The notes beneath the pieces are model-generated. The model searched no databases, had not been told where the DNA came from, and saw only the letters and a program-made list of their open reading frames with translations. This document shows positions 8,974 to 16,732 of a stretch of DNA of 35,296 nucleotides, piece by piece. This DNA comes from UBA724 sp049596815. Its GTDB lineage: Bacteria; Bacteroidota; Bacteroidia; Flavobacteriales; Flavobacteriaceae. The translations under genes and the position numbers were made by a program. The stretch spans positions 1 to 35,296 of the forward strand of contig JBMYLY010000009.1 of assembly GCA_049596815.1 (NCBI GenBank), read 5' to 3'. The stretch's first letter is position 1. Every line of letters begins with the position of its first letter.

Positions 8974-10937
8974 CGGAAGAAATTCCAAACCAAACCAAAC
9001 CGCAATACAAAATCGCGGTAAGGGTAGTCGGGCGCAGAAAACTTGGTGTTGCCATCCCAAAGCGCACTGAGATGGTCTGCACGTATGAAAAGGCGTGTCT
9101 GTTTAATTTTCATATTAAAAAACGCCACTACAATGGGGGTTCCACCGATTTGAAATTCACGTTGTAACACAAATTCAGACAAAACAGAATTGTAGGCGTC
9201 TGCATAGTATTTCGGAAAATACTTGGCGCCCAAACCTATGTTCACATAAGCCGCTTTGGCAAACCAATGATCGGCATAGAGAAAAGTAGCACGACCTATA
9301 AAATCCGGAATATGCAAGGGGGCATTGTCCTGGTCTGTCTGTTGGTAAAGCAATTCTGTCTCAAGGGCAAACTTCCCCAATTCCTGACGCCTGTCCCACC
9401 TGATTTTTACCAAATTGATAGCCTGACCCCACTGCTGGGGAAGCACACGCATGGAGTCTGGGTTTGGGTCTTGTTCAAAAAAAGCGTAATCATCCAATCG
9501 AACAAATTGCGCCATTAGTTTTCCGAGTACGGGTTGCGCAACAGTACCATACAGCATCGTTTGGGTGCTGCGCTTAAAATCTGTTGTCCAAGTAAAATCT
9601 TGGTATGCACTGTGGTAATGCGCAAAAGTGAGACTCGAGAACTGTTGTTGCCAACGGAAGCCTCCACTCAAACGAAAGCCCTTTAAGTCGGGCACTGTAA
9701 TATCTACAGTTGCCATATTTCCCAATCGGCTGTTGTCAAAAGTCTGTTCTAATTGCGCTTTGGTTTGCAGTTTTTTTGAGACAAACCGCAGTTTGCCGCC
9801 CAAGGCAACTCCAGATTCTGACAAACTCAAATCATCGGTAGTGTGTTGGGTTTGATATTCATAACGTAGTGAGGACGCATAGGCCTCGATTTGTCCCCAC
9901 TTGGAGTGCTCAAATTGGGCATATATATCGTGTCTTTGCGTAGCATAATGGATGTTGTCCGAGACATCTGAAAAGTTCTCGTGCAAGTCACCGAACAAAT
10001 CATTTTGAGAGCTCTGATCAAAGGTGTGGGTTTGTGAGTCTGTTTGCACCCTGTAACCCAAACGCAGTAAAGGAACAGGCACAGAGTCTTGGCTTTGCAG
10101 CACGGCATAATCTTGTTCAAGGAGATAGCGCTTGCCGGTAAATTGGTTAATCGCATCTTCAAACTTGACAGACAGGCGCGCGCGGTCTTCAAACTCGGGC
10201 ACTTGATTTAAAAAATCTTCCACCGAAGTAGCTGTCAGCCCTCCGTTTTCTTGTTGTTCCAGCTTCTGGTTGGCTATTTGTAGTCGCATGCGATAGCGAC
10301 CATTGGGGTTTTCATACCGAGCAGAAATACGCAACTGGCTCATACCTGTCAGCGAATGCTGATAATGCCCCAATGAGCGATGCCCCCTGTATCCGATGGA
10401 ATAGTTCAGTCGAGGTGATAGGTTGGCCGTAATCAAAACATCCGTGGATTGCCCTTGCTCAAAGGTGGTCTTAAAAAACATCTCAGTCAAAGGGGTAGGC
10501 ACGTGGTAATAGAAAACCTCATCGGGCTGAAAGAACTGATCGTTTTTGGCGGTAAATCCCAGTGCAGGCATGGCTGTGGAGGCGGACGGTTTCAGACTCA
10601 ATCTGTTGATGACCTGTCCTGAGTTGGCTAGGGGAAGATGCTCAAAATCATCTTTTCGCCTAAAATTAAACTTATACAGCTTTTGTGTGGTCAGGGTGGT
10701 GTCCACATAGGTAGTGTCTCTGTTTTGACTGATAATCAGATAGTCGGTGATGGGCTTGGTTTGCTCAATTTGCTGACGCTCCCCAAGGTTAAAGCCACCA
10801 GAAAGACTGTCTGTAGTACCCACATCTATCACTCTCTTGTCAAAGGAAATCTTTTGTGGCCTTTCAAGAACAGGCCGCTCTTGCCCCCAAGCAACGGCAC
10901 CTAAAAAAACACAAAAAAGCAGTGGTATTGACCTCAT
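8970..10937 (-). CDS. Putative outer-membrane porin (Bacteroidota Porin_10-like)
   Basis: Predicted outer-membrane beta-barrel. From the ATG at 10937 the product has 655 residues and opens with a good signal peptide, MRSIPLLFCVFLGAVAWGQ, ending near the AWG-Q cut site. In-frame ATGs at 10967 and 10991 would add a polar stretch in front of it. After a plug-like N-terminal region, the rest is rich in alternating aromatic and polar strands, for example QIEAYASSLRYEYQ and KTRLFIRADHLSAL-like segments. The protein ends in RFGLVWNFFR, a barrel-like aromatic terminus. Family assignment (PF14121-like) is from memory of the overall pattern. Substrate is unknown. The gene is divergent from rnhB and overlaps the gltD stop by 4 nt. 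A near-consensus box TACCTTTA lies at 10959-10952 on the minus strand. Confidence 0.75.
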   Translation of the reverse strand: MRSIPLLFCVFLGAVAWGQERPVLERPQKISFDKRVIDVGTTDSLSGGFNLGERQQIEQTKPITDYLIISQNRDTTYVDTTLTTQKLYKFNFRRKDDFEHLPLANSGQVINRLSLKPSASTAMPALGFTAKNDQFFQPDEVFYYHVPTPLTEMFFKTTFEQGQSTDVLITANLSPRLNYSIGYRGHRSLGHYQHSLTGMSQLRISARYENPNGRYRMRLQIANQKLEQQENGGLTATSVEDFLNQVPEFEDRARLSVKFEDAINQFTGKRYLLEQDYAVLQSQDSVPVPLLRLGYRVQTDSQTHTFDQSSQNDLFGDLHENFSDVSDNIHYATQRHDIYAQFEHSKWGQIEAYASSLRYEYQTQHTTDDLSLSESGVALGGKLRFVSKKLQTKAQLEQTFDNSRLGNMATVDITVPDLKGFRLSGGFRWQQQFSSLTFAHYHSAYQDFTWTTDFKRSTQTMLYGTVAQPVLGKLMAQFVRLDDYAFFEQDPNPDSMRVLPQQWGQAINLVKIRWDRRQELGKFALETELLYQQTDQDNAPLHIPDFIGRATFLYADHWFAKAAYVNIGLGAKYFPKYYADAYNSVLSEFVLQREFQIGGTPIVVAFFNMKIKQTRLFIRADHLSALWDGNTKFSAPDYPYRDFVLRFGLVWNFFR

Positions 10938-11003
10938 AAAAACTTTGTGTAAAGGTAGATATTTCATCACAATCAAGCGTGTAGACCACAAGATGGGTTT
11001 TGT

Positions 11004-11011
11004 TATTTTTG
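11004..11011 (+). promoter_or_regulatory. Candidate -7 box for rnhB, 5 nt before the ATG
   Basis: TATTTTTG fits TAnnTTTG and is followed by 5 nt and then ATG at 11017. A start site 4-7 nt past the box would give a leaderless or almost leaderless mRNA. No clear TTTG element was found at the right distance upstream. Confidence 0.5.
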
Positions 11012-11016
11012 TTGTG

Positions 11017-11616
11017 ATGGCATTGGCACTACAACACAGCGATCATATTGAATGCGGTACCGACGAGGCAGGTCGGGGTTGTTTGGCCGGTCCAGTCACT
11101 GCGGCTGCCGTCATTTTGCCTCCCGATTTTTCCCATCCACAACTCAACGATTCAAAAAAATTGAGCCACAAACAACGGCAGTTATTGGAAGTGGAAATCA
11201 AAGAAAAGGCACTGGCATACGGAATTGCCCACGTGTCCCCCGACAGAATTGACAGTATCAACATTCTCAACGCTTCCATCGAAGCCATGCACAAAGCCAT
11301 TGAAATGATGACGGTCAAGCCCGCATTTATTTTGGTTGATGGCAACCGATTTAAGCCGTATCAAAACATACCGCATGAGTGCATGATCAAAGGCGACGCA
11401 CGCTTTCTCAACATTGCTGCCGCATCGGTATTGGCAAAAACCGCCAGAGACTACTATATGGAAACCTTACACCAAGAACATCCCCAATATGGCTGGGATA
11501 CAAACAAAGGCTACCCGACCGTGAAGCATCGTGATGCCATCCAACAGTATGGGGCGACACCTTGGCACCGAAAAAGTTTTGCTTTACTCCCACGCCAAAT
11601 AGAAATTGCCTTCTGA
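11017..11616 (+). CDS. rnhB: Ribonuclease HII
   Basis: Cuts RNA of RNA-DNA hybrids and starts removal of single ribonucleotides built into DNA. The 199-residue protein has the type 2 RNase H signature GTDEAGRGCLAGPV, with catalytic Asp16 and Glu17 and the GRG loop (19-21). Asp108 lies in LVDGN and Asp144 in AKTARDYY, which completes the acidic site. Length is usual for the family. The same frame stays open upstream to about 10837 inside the porin gene, but the conserved protein begins just before ECGTDEAGRG, and ATG 11017 follows a promoter box. A lipoprotein gene starts 19 nt after the stop and has its own box. Confidence 0.95.
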   Translation: MALALQHSDHIECGTDEAGRGCLAGPVTAAAVILPPDFSHPQLNDSKKLSHKQRQLLEVEIKEKALAYGIAHVSPDRIDSINILNASIEAMHKAIEMMTVKPAFILVDGNRFKPYQNIPHECMIKGDARFLNIAAASVLAKTARDYYMETLHQEHPQYGWDTNKGYPTVKHRDAIQQYGATPWHRKSFALLPRQIEIAF

Positions 11617-11622
11617 GTTTTG

Positions 11623-11630
11623 TACTTTTG
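11623..11630 (+). promoter_or_regulatory. Candidate -7 box for the large lipoprotein gene
   Basis: TACTTTTG fits TAnnTTTG. It lies between the rnhB stop (11616) and the ATG at 11636, with a 5-nt spacer to that ATG. This is the same geometry as in front of rnhB and era. It would let the lipoprotein gene be expressed apart from rnhB as a leaderless mRNA. Confidence 0.5.
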
Positions 11631-11635
11631 TCCTT

Positions 11636-14038
11636 ATGCGCACCATCCTTTATTGCGGACTTATCGCGATTCTAGCCAGCTGTAGCATTCAGCCTCCCAC
11701 AGCAGCCGATCCCTTAGACTATATTCCACAAAAAACCCTTCTCGTATTCAAAACAGATGATGTCAGCGCGATCAACACAGAGTTTGCACATACACCCGAA
11801 CTGACTGCCTTTTTTTCGCCCGTATTGCATCGTTCGACCCATTGGGATTCTTTCGAAAAGGCAACTGTCAGCCTGCATGACGAAGGAAAACAAGATTATA
11901 AGTATTTGTTGATTCACACCCTAGACACCCAAGACAGCATCCCTGCTTTGTTGGGAGACACCCTGCGCTATGAAAACCGCATGTTGGTGCGTTTCACTGA
12001 AGAGGAACAAAGCCGTTATGCCACAGTTTGGAATCGAATGTATTTTGAATCTGACTCTAAAATTGTATTGGAAAATAGCATTCGACTCCAAAAAAAACCT
12101 GGGTTACCTAACGCCCAATTGAGAAAGCTATACCACACCTCCACACAGGGAACACGGATATTTATACACCAAAGCGCCTCCGATTTTCTTAGCACTCGAT
12201 TTAAAGGAAAAATTCCTTTTGACATCAATGATTTCACAAACTGGACAGCACTTGACTTGGATAGCGGAAAAGTTCCTTTTAAAATCAATGCAACGGGTTT
12301 ATTAGATTCAAATAAAATGTCAAAAATGGACTTGCTGCTAGACCAAGAGTCTGACTTTGTGCCTTTGTTGGCTAGCAGCCCGCTAAATGCTATAGGGGTT
12401 CAGGCATATGCTTTTGACTACAACAACTTTACTCAAAAGAGCAGGCTGTATAATGCGCAAGAAAACCTGTCTTATACCACGCCCGACAGTCTGTTGACAG
12501 AGGCAAATTCTGTTGCTAAAGTACACCTGCGTTCAGGAACCATTGCCGTGGTTTCTTATGATGCCATTGAAGGCTTGGAGTCTAAACTCCGCCTCCAGTC
12601 TGTAGAAACAAAAAAGATTCGCGATGTGATGCAGTATCGATTTGAGGCATCTCATATCAAAACTTCCTTTCTTCCTTCACTACTAGATTTGCCGTCGCTT
12701 GAATATGCAGCTTTGTTTGATGGACAGCTGATTCTAGCCCCCTCAGCCCAACTTATGGAAGAAGTACTTACCCAATTGGCCGGCGGATACACGCTGGGTT
12801 CTGATGATTCATTCGCTACGCTTACAGACCAAATTCCGAGTCGTGCCTCCTTTCTGCTTTTGGGTGTGGAACCGGCGTTTAGCCAAAGTCTTAAAAATAG
12901 TTTGGTGGAAGATATACCCATAAACGAAGCCCCTGAACAACCCTATTGGCTAGGTATAGGGAATGTGACAAGTGGGGTGGCACAGCTGCAATTACAGCAA
13001 ATTGACAAACAAAAAACAACCTCCACCTCCAGACCCAAGCTGGTGTTTTCAAAGCAATTAAAAGCGCCGATGGCAACGCATCCCCAAGGAGTTGTCAATC
13101 ACAATGATGGTTCTATGGAATGGGTGGTTCAAGATGCACAAAACAGATTGTACCAAATCAGTACCAATGGCACAGTCTTATGGGAAAAAGATGTCAAAGG
13201 AGCCATTCAGTTTCCTATCACCCAAGTGGACTTATACAAAAACAAAAGATTACAACTGGCCTATACAACCGACTCAAAATTTGAGGTTCTTGACAGAAAC
13301 GGCAACACGGTACGACCCTTTTCAAAATCATTAAAAAACCCCTTGCCTTTGGCTGTGTTTGATTATGACAAAAACCGTGATTATCGGTTGGTGTTGGTTG
13401 CTCAAAAGCAACTCGAACTCAGAAATCGATCCTTTAAAAAAGTGAGTGGTTTTAAACGCACCAATGTTGACCCGATCTATCCACCTCAACACTTCCGCAT
13501 TGGTTCACGCGACTACATTGCCATGGTAGAAAAAAGCGGGAGTTTGCTGTTATTAGACCGAAGGGGCAACATCCGAATCAAAACCCCATCAGATCTTCAG
13601 CTGTCCACCGATGTGTCTGTTCACCAAAATGGCTTTGTAGGGGTAGACAAAAAGAACAGGCTTTTTCGCATTGAAACCTCTGGAAAAATCAGCTACCGAA
13701 CCCTCCCTTTTGAAACCTCATACAAAATCGCTGCCCAAGGCAAAAACCTAGTGTTGCTCAGCGAAAACAATTTGGAAATCAATGGCAGGAGCATCGAAAT
13801 GGATTTTGGGGTGTATACCCAACCTCAAATCCATGTGGTAAACAACCGCGCTTTCATCAGTCTTACAGACCTTCAGTCCAACAAATGCTATCTATTTGAC
13901 AGAGATGGTGAGCTGTTGCCACATTTCCCCCTCTTTGGGTCAGGGCAAGCAGATGTGATTGCAGACAGAAAGGGTCAGGTATATATAAGTGTACGTGGTG
14001 AAGAGGACCAACTGCTGGTCTATCAGCTTTCTCAATAA
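11636..14038 (+). CDS. Large lipoprotein of unknown function with propeller-like C-terminus
   Basis: Function not recognised. The 800-residue product starts with a lipoprotein signal, MRTILYCGLIAILASC, with lipobox LASC and lipidated Cys16, so it is expected in the cell envelope. The first half (to about residue 470) has alternating strands and helices without a motif I know. The second half (about 480-800) contains repeated short units such as RLYQISTNGTVLWEKDV, FEVLDRNGNTV, LLLLDRRGNIRIKTP, LFRIETSGKISY and CYLFDRDGELLPHFP. These resemble the blades of a PQQ/WD-type beta-propeller. An in-frame ATG at 11606 would begin inside rnhB and lacks a signal, so 11636 is chosen. Its stop overlaps the stop of the convergent lipB by 7 nt. 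The propeller call is inference from the repeat rhythm. Confidence 0.8.
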   Translation: MRTILYCGLIAILASCSIQPPTAADPLDYIPQKTLLVFKTDDVSAINTEFAHTPELTAFFSPVLHRSTHWDSFEKATVSLHDEGKQDYKYLLIHTLDTQDSIPALLGDTLRYENRMLVRFTEEEQSRYATVWNRMYFESDSKIVLENSIRLQKKPGLPNAQLRKLYHTSTQGTRIFIHQSASDFLSTRFKGKIPFDINDFTNWTALDLDSGKVPFKINATGLLDSNKMSKMDLLLDQESDFVPLLASSPLNAIGVQAYAFDYNNFTQKSRLYNAQENLSYTTPDSLLTEANSVAKVHLRSGTIAVVSYDAIEGLESKLRLQSVETKKIRDVMQYRFEASHIKTSFLPSLLDLPSLEYAALFDGQLILAPSAQLMEEVLTQLAGGYTLGSDDSFATLTDQIPSRASFLLLGVEPAFSQSLKNSLVEDIPINEAPEQPYWLGIGNVTSGVAQLQLQQIDKQKTTSTSRPKLVFSKQLKAPMATHPQGVVNHNDGSMEWVVQDAQNRLYQISTNGTVLWEKDVKGAIQFPITQVDLYKNKRLQLAYTTDSKFEVLDRNGNTVRPFSKSLKNPLPLAVFDYDKNRDYRLVLVAQKQLELRNRSFKKVSGFKRTNVDPIYPPQHFRIGSRDYIAMVEKSGSLLLLDRRGNIRIKTPSDLQLSTDVSVHQNGFVGVDKKNRLFRIETSGKISYRTLPFETSYKIAAQGKNLVLLSENNLEINGRSIEMDFGVYTQPQIHVVNNRAFISLTDLQSNKCYLFDRDGELLPHFPLFGSGQADVIADRKGQVYISVRGEEDQLLVYQLSQ

Positions 14039-14730
14039 GTGAGTTTGGCTTCAAAAAGCTGCTCAAAGTGGTACATGATTTTCTTCTTGACTTCATCTAT
14101 ATCAACTACCGTATCTAACTCACGAGCCATAGAGGTAATGCCTTTGCCCTGAATGCCACAGGGAACAATGTGTTCGAAAGCACTCAAATCCGTATTGACA
14201 TTGAGCGCAAAGCCATGCATGGTCACCCAACGGCTGGCGCGTACGCCCATGGCGCAAATTTTCCTCGCAAAAGGGGTATCCACATCGAGCCATACGCCGG
14301 TCTCACCCGAACTCCGACTGGCACTGAGCCCAAAATCCGATAGGGTGTTGATGATGGTCTGCTCTAAGAGACGAAGGTATTTGTGAATGTCTGTAAAAAA
14401 ATGGTCCAAATCCAAAATGGGATAGCCAACAACCTGGCCCGGCCCATGAAAAGTGATGTCACCCCCTCTATCAATTTTGAAGTATTGGATGTTCAAATCT
14501 TCAAGTCGTTGTTTGTCCAACAACAAGTGTTCGTCTTTACCGCTTTTACCCATGGTAATCACAGGTGGGTGTTCTACCAACAGCAAGTGGTGGGTCGTGG
14601 CTATATTGGTATTGTTGCGCCGGTTCTGAATTTTTTGGTCTATGGTTTGTTGGAACAGATCGCGCTGCAGATCCCACACCGCCTGATAGTCCGCCAAGCC
14701 CAAATCGCGAAAGGCTACATTTTTGGTCAT
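14032..14730 (-). CDS. lipB: Lipoyl(octanoyl) transferase
   Basis: Moves octanoyl from octanoyl-ACP to the lipoyl domains of 2-oxoacid dehydrogenases and the glycine cleavage H protein, the first step of lipoate synthesis. The 232-residue protein has the LipB signature RGGDITFHGPGQ (88-99), catalytic Lys157 in RKICAMGVR and the nucleophile Cys191 in IVPCGI. All key residues are present and length is normal. It starts 4 nt after the stop of the small YqaE/Pmp3-like gene, so the two are probably one transcript. Its stop lies inside the last codons of the convergent lipoprotein gene. Confidence 0.95.
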   Translation of the reverse strand: MTKNVAFRDLGLADYQAVWDLQRDLFQQTIDQKIQNRRNNTNIATTHHLLLVEHPPVITMGKSGKDEHLLLDKQRLEDLNIQYFKIDRGGDITFHGPGQVVGYPILDLDHFFTDIHKYLRLLEQTIINTLSDFGLSASRSSGETGVWLDVDTPFARKICAMGVRASRWVTMHGFALNVNTDLSAFEHIVPCGIQGKGITSMARELDTVVDIDEVKKKIMYHFEQLFEAKLTY

Positions 14731-14734
14731 CGCT

Positions 14735-14893
14735 CTAGTCTTGGGGCTTATTAAGAATCACCAAGGCAGCAATGACCCCGGGCACCCACCCACACAAGGT
14801 CAGTAAGAACACGATGAGCACAGAACCGCAACCTCGATCCAAAACGACGAGAGGTGGAAAGAAAATAGCCAATAAAACACGTAGTAAGCTCAT
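14735..14893 (-). CDS. YqaE/Pmp3 family small membrane protein
   Basis: A 52-residue protein of two membrane helices. It carries the family core LLAIFFPPLVVLDRGCGSVL followed by LTLCGWVPGVIAALVIL. Members (UPF0057/Pmp3) are small membrane proteins linked to salt and membrane-potential stress in other organisms; the molecular role is unclear. The ATG at 14893 is preferred over an upstream ATG at 14965, because the family starts at MSLLRVLLAIFFPP and a TATATTTG box ends 6 nt before it. It is the first gene of a likely two-gene unit with lipB. Confidence 0.88.
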   Translation of the reverse strand: MSLLRVLLAIFFPPLVVLDRGCGSVLIVFLLTLCGWVPGVIAALVILNKPQD

Positions 14894-14899
14894 GTAGAA

Positions 14900-14933
14900 C
14901 AAATATACAAACTCACAAATTGTCATTATCAAA
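14900..14933 (-). promoter_or_regulatory. Promoter of the YqaE/Pmp3-lipB unit
   Basis: On the minus strand, TTTG (14933-14930) is followed by 22 nt and TATATTTG (14907-14900), then 6 nt and the ATG at 14893. Both elements fit the Bacteroidota consensus. The predicted mRNA leader is only a few nucleotides or absent. Confidence 0.65.
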
Positions 14934-14952
14934 AGCCAGATGATTATCTTTG
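14920..14952 (+). promoter_or_regulatory. Promoter of lysS
   Basis: TTG (14920-14922) is followed by 22 nt and TATCTTTG (14945-14952). The lysS TTG start is 19 nt further on, behind an A-rich stretch. The -33 element lies between the -33 and -7 elements of the divergent promoter, so the two promoters interleave. Confidence 0.6.
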
Positions 14953-14971
14953 TGGCTAAAATCAAAACGAT

Positions 14972-16663
14972 TTGGAACGGTCAGAGCAAGAACAAATACG
15001 CATTGCAAAACTTGAACAACTCCGTGCCTTGGGCGTGGACCCTTACCCGGCGGCAGCTTTTCAAACTACTGATGACAGCACATCTGTAAAAAAGGATTTT
15101 GCAGAGGGTAAAAATGTCACTCTAGCTGGACGATTGATGTCACGACGTATTCAGGGCAAGGCCAGTTTTGCTGAATTGCAAGATTCCAGTGGTCGTGTCC
15201 AATTGTATTTTAACAGAGATGTCCTTTGTCCAGAAGAAGACAAAACTACCTACAACGAGGTCTATAAAAAACTTTTGGACATTGGGGATATTATTGGTGT
15301 AAGCGGAACTTTGTTTACCACACAAGTAGGCGAAAAAACCGTTCAAGTAGAACGCCTAACCCTGTTGAGCAAAGCCTTAAAGCCATTCCCCCTGCCCAAA
15401 ACAGATGCAGACGGAAATGTATATGATGCATTTACCGATGCCGAACAACGCTACCGCATGCGCTATGTGGATTTGATTGTCAACCCACAAGTCAAAGAAA
15501 CTTTTGTCAAACGGACCAAAATCACCAATACCATACGGTCTTTCTTTAATGAAAGGGACTATTTGGAAGTAGAAACCCCCATACTACAACCCATACCGGG
15601 AGGGGCTGCTGCACGACCGTTTGTTACCCACCACAATGCACTCAACATCCCGTTGTACCTTCGTATTGCCAACGAACTCTATCTCAAACGCCTGATTGTA
15701 GGGGGCTTGGATGGGGTATACGAATTTGCCAAAGACTTTCGCAACGAGGGTATGGACCGCACCCACAATCCCGAATTTACGGTCATGGAACTCTATGTGG
15801 CCTATAAAGACTATCACTGGATGATGGAAACCACCGAGGCCTTGTTGGAACGCGTAGCTAATGAAGCCAACGGAAGCACGGTTGCTCAAGTGGGTGAACA
15901 TAAAATCGATTTTAAAGCACCCTATCCGCGTGTTCCCATCCTAGAAGCTATTAAGGAACACACAGGGGTGGATGTGTCTGGAATGGACGAAAACGAACTT
16001 CGAACAACTGCCAAATCATTGGGTATAGAAACCGATGATACCATGGGGGTCGGCAAACTGATTGATGAAATTTTTGGGGAGTGTTGCGAGCACCACTACA
16101 TCCAACCCACGTTTATCACGGACTATCCCAAAGAGATGAGTCCGCTGACCAAGGCTCACAGAGACAAACCGGGCTTAACAGAACGTTTTGAGCTCATGGT
16201 CAATGGCAAAGAACTGGCCAATGCCTACTCAGAGCTCAATGACCCTATAGACCAAAGAGAACGTTTTGAGGATCAGTTGCGCTTGTCAGAAAAGGGCGAT
16301 GACGAAGCCATGTTTATAGACCAAGACTTTTTACGCGCCTTGGAATACGGCATGCCCCCCACCTCTGGGATTGGGATTGGGATTGACAGACTGGTAATGT
16401 TGCTCACCAACAACAGCTCCATTCAAGAAGTGCTGTTTTTCCCTCAAATGCGCCCTGAAGTCAAAACGCCTGCATTGACCGATGAAGAAAAAATAGTTTT
16501 GGCATTGCTTAAAAAACAGTCACCCGTACCCCTACAGGATCTAAAAACTGCCAGCGAATTGAGCAACAAAAAGTGGGACAAAGCCATCAAAGGACTGACA
16601 GGCAAAAACTTAGCCAAGGTCAGTAAAACCGAGGCTGGCTTGTTCGTAGCTTTAACAGAATAG
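14972..16663 (+). CDS. lysS: Lysine--tRNA ligase, class II, with C-terminal extension
   Basis: Charges tRNA-Lys with lysine. The 563-residue protein has an N-terminal OB-fold anticodon-binding domain (about 50-150, including LAGRLMSRRIQGKASFAELQ). The class II catalytic domain follows, with motif 2 FRNEGMDRTHNPEFTVME and motif 3 GIGIGIDRLVM. After the usual end (PQMRPEV, near residue 498) about 65 more residues follow, with a helix-helix-strand pattern that could be a winged helix. The start is a TTG: it places SEQEQIRIAKLEQLRALGVDPYP at the family's usual N-terminus, and I see no suitable ATG nearby. The gene diverges from the YqaE/Pmp3-lipB unit. Confidence 0.95.
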   Translation: MERSEQEQIRIAKLEQLRALGVDPYPAAAFQTTDDSTSVKKDFAEGKNVTLAGRLMSRRIQGKASFAELQDSSGRVQLYFNRDVLCPEEDKTTYNEVYKKLLDIGDIIGVSGTLFTTQVGEKTVQVERLTLLSKALKPFPLPKTDADGNVYDAFTDAEQRYRMRYVDLIVNPQVKETFVKRTKITNTIRSFFNERDYLEVETPILQPIPGGAAARPFVTHHNALNIPLYLRIANELYLKRLIVGGLDGVYEFAKDFRNEGMDRTHNPEFTVMELYVAYKDYHWMMETTEALLERVANEANGSTVAQVGEHKIDFKAPYPRVPILEAIKEHTGVDVSGMDENELRTTAKSLGIETDDTMGVGKLIDEIFGECCEHHYIQPTFITDYPKEMSPLTKAHRDKPGLTERFELMVNGKELANAYSELNDPIDQRERFEDQLRLSEKGDDEAMFIDQDFLRALEYGMPPTSGIGIGIDRLVMLLTNNSSIQEVLFFPQMRPEVKTPALTDEEKIVLALLKKQSPVPLQDLKTASELSNKKWDKAIKGLTGKNLAKVSKTEAGLFVALTE

Positions 16664-16732
16664 TCTCATTTTTTTGGGTATTTCGAAATAATCACGCACC
16701 TTTAGTAACTATTTACCTTAAATCAATTAGTT

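Noticed and set aside
10837..11016. 60-codon in-frame extension of rnhB into the porin gene
   Set aside because: RNase HII starts just before ECGTDEAGRG; the extension overlaps the porin signal sequence and precedes the promoter box at 11004.
16367..16386. Triple GGGATT repeat
   Set aside because: It encodes the GIGIGIDR class II motif 3 of LysS; the repeat is forced by conserved residues.
16664..16732. Possible promoter before the metalloprotease (TTTG, about 20 nt, CACCTTTA)
   Set aside because: The -7 box departs from TAnnTTTG at two positions; too weak to list.
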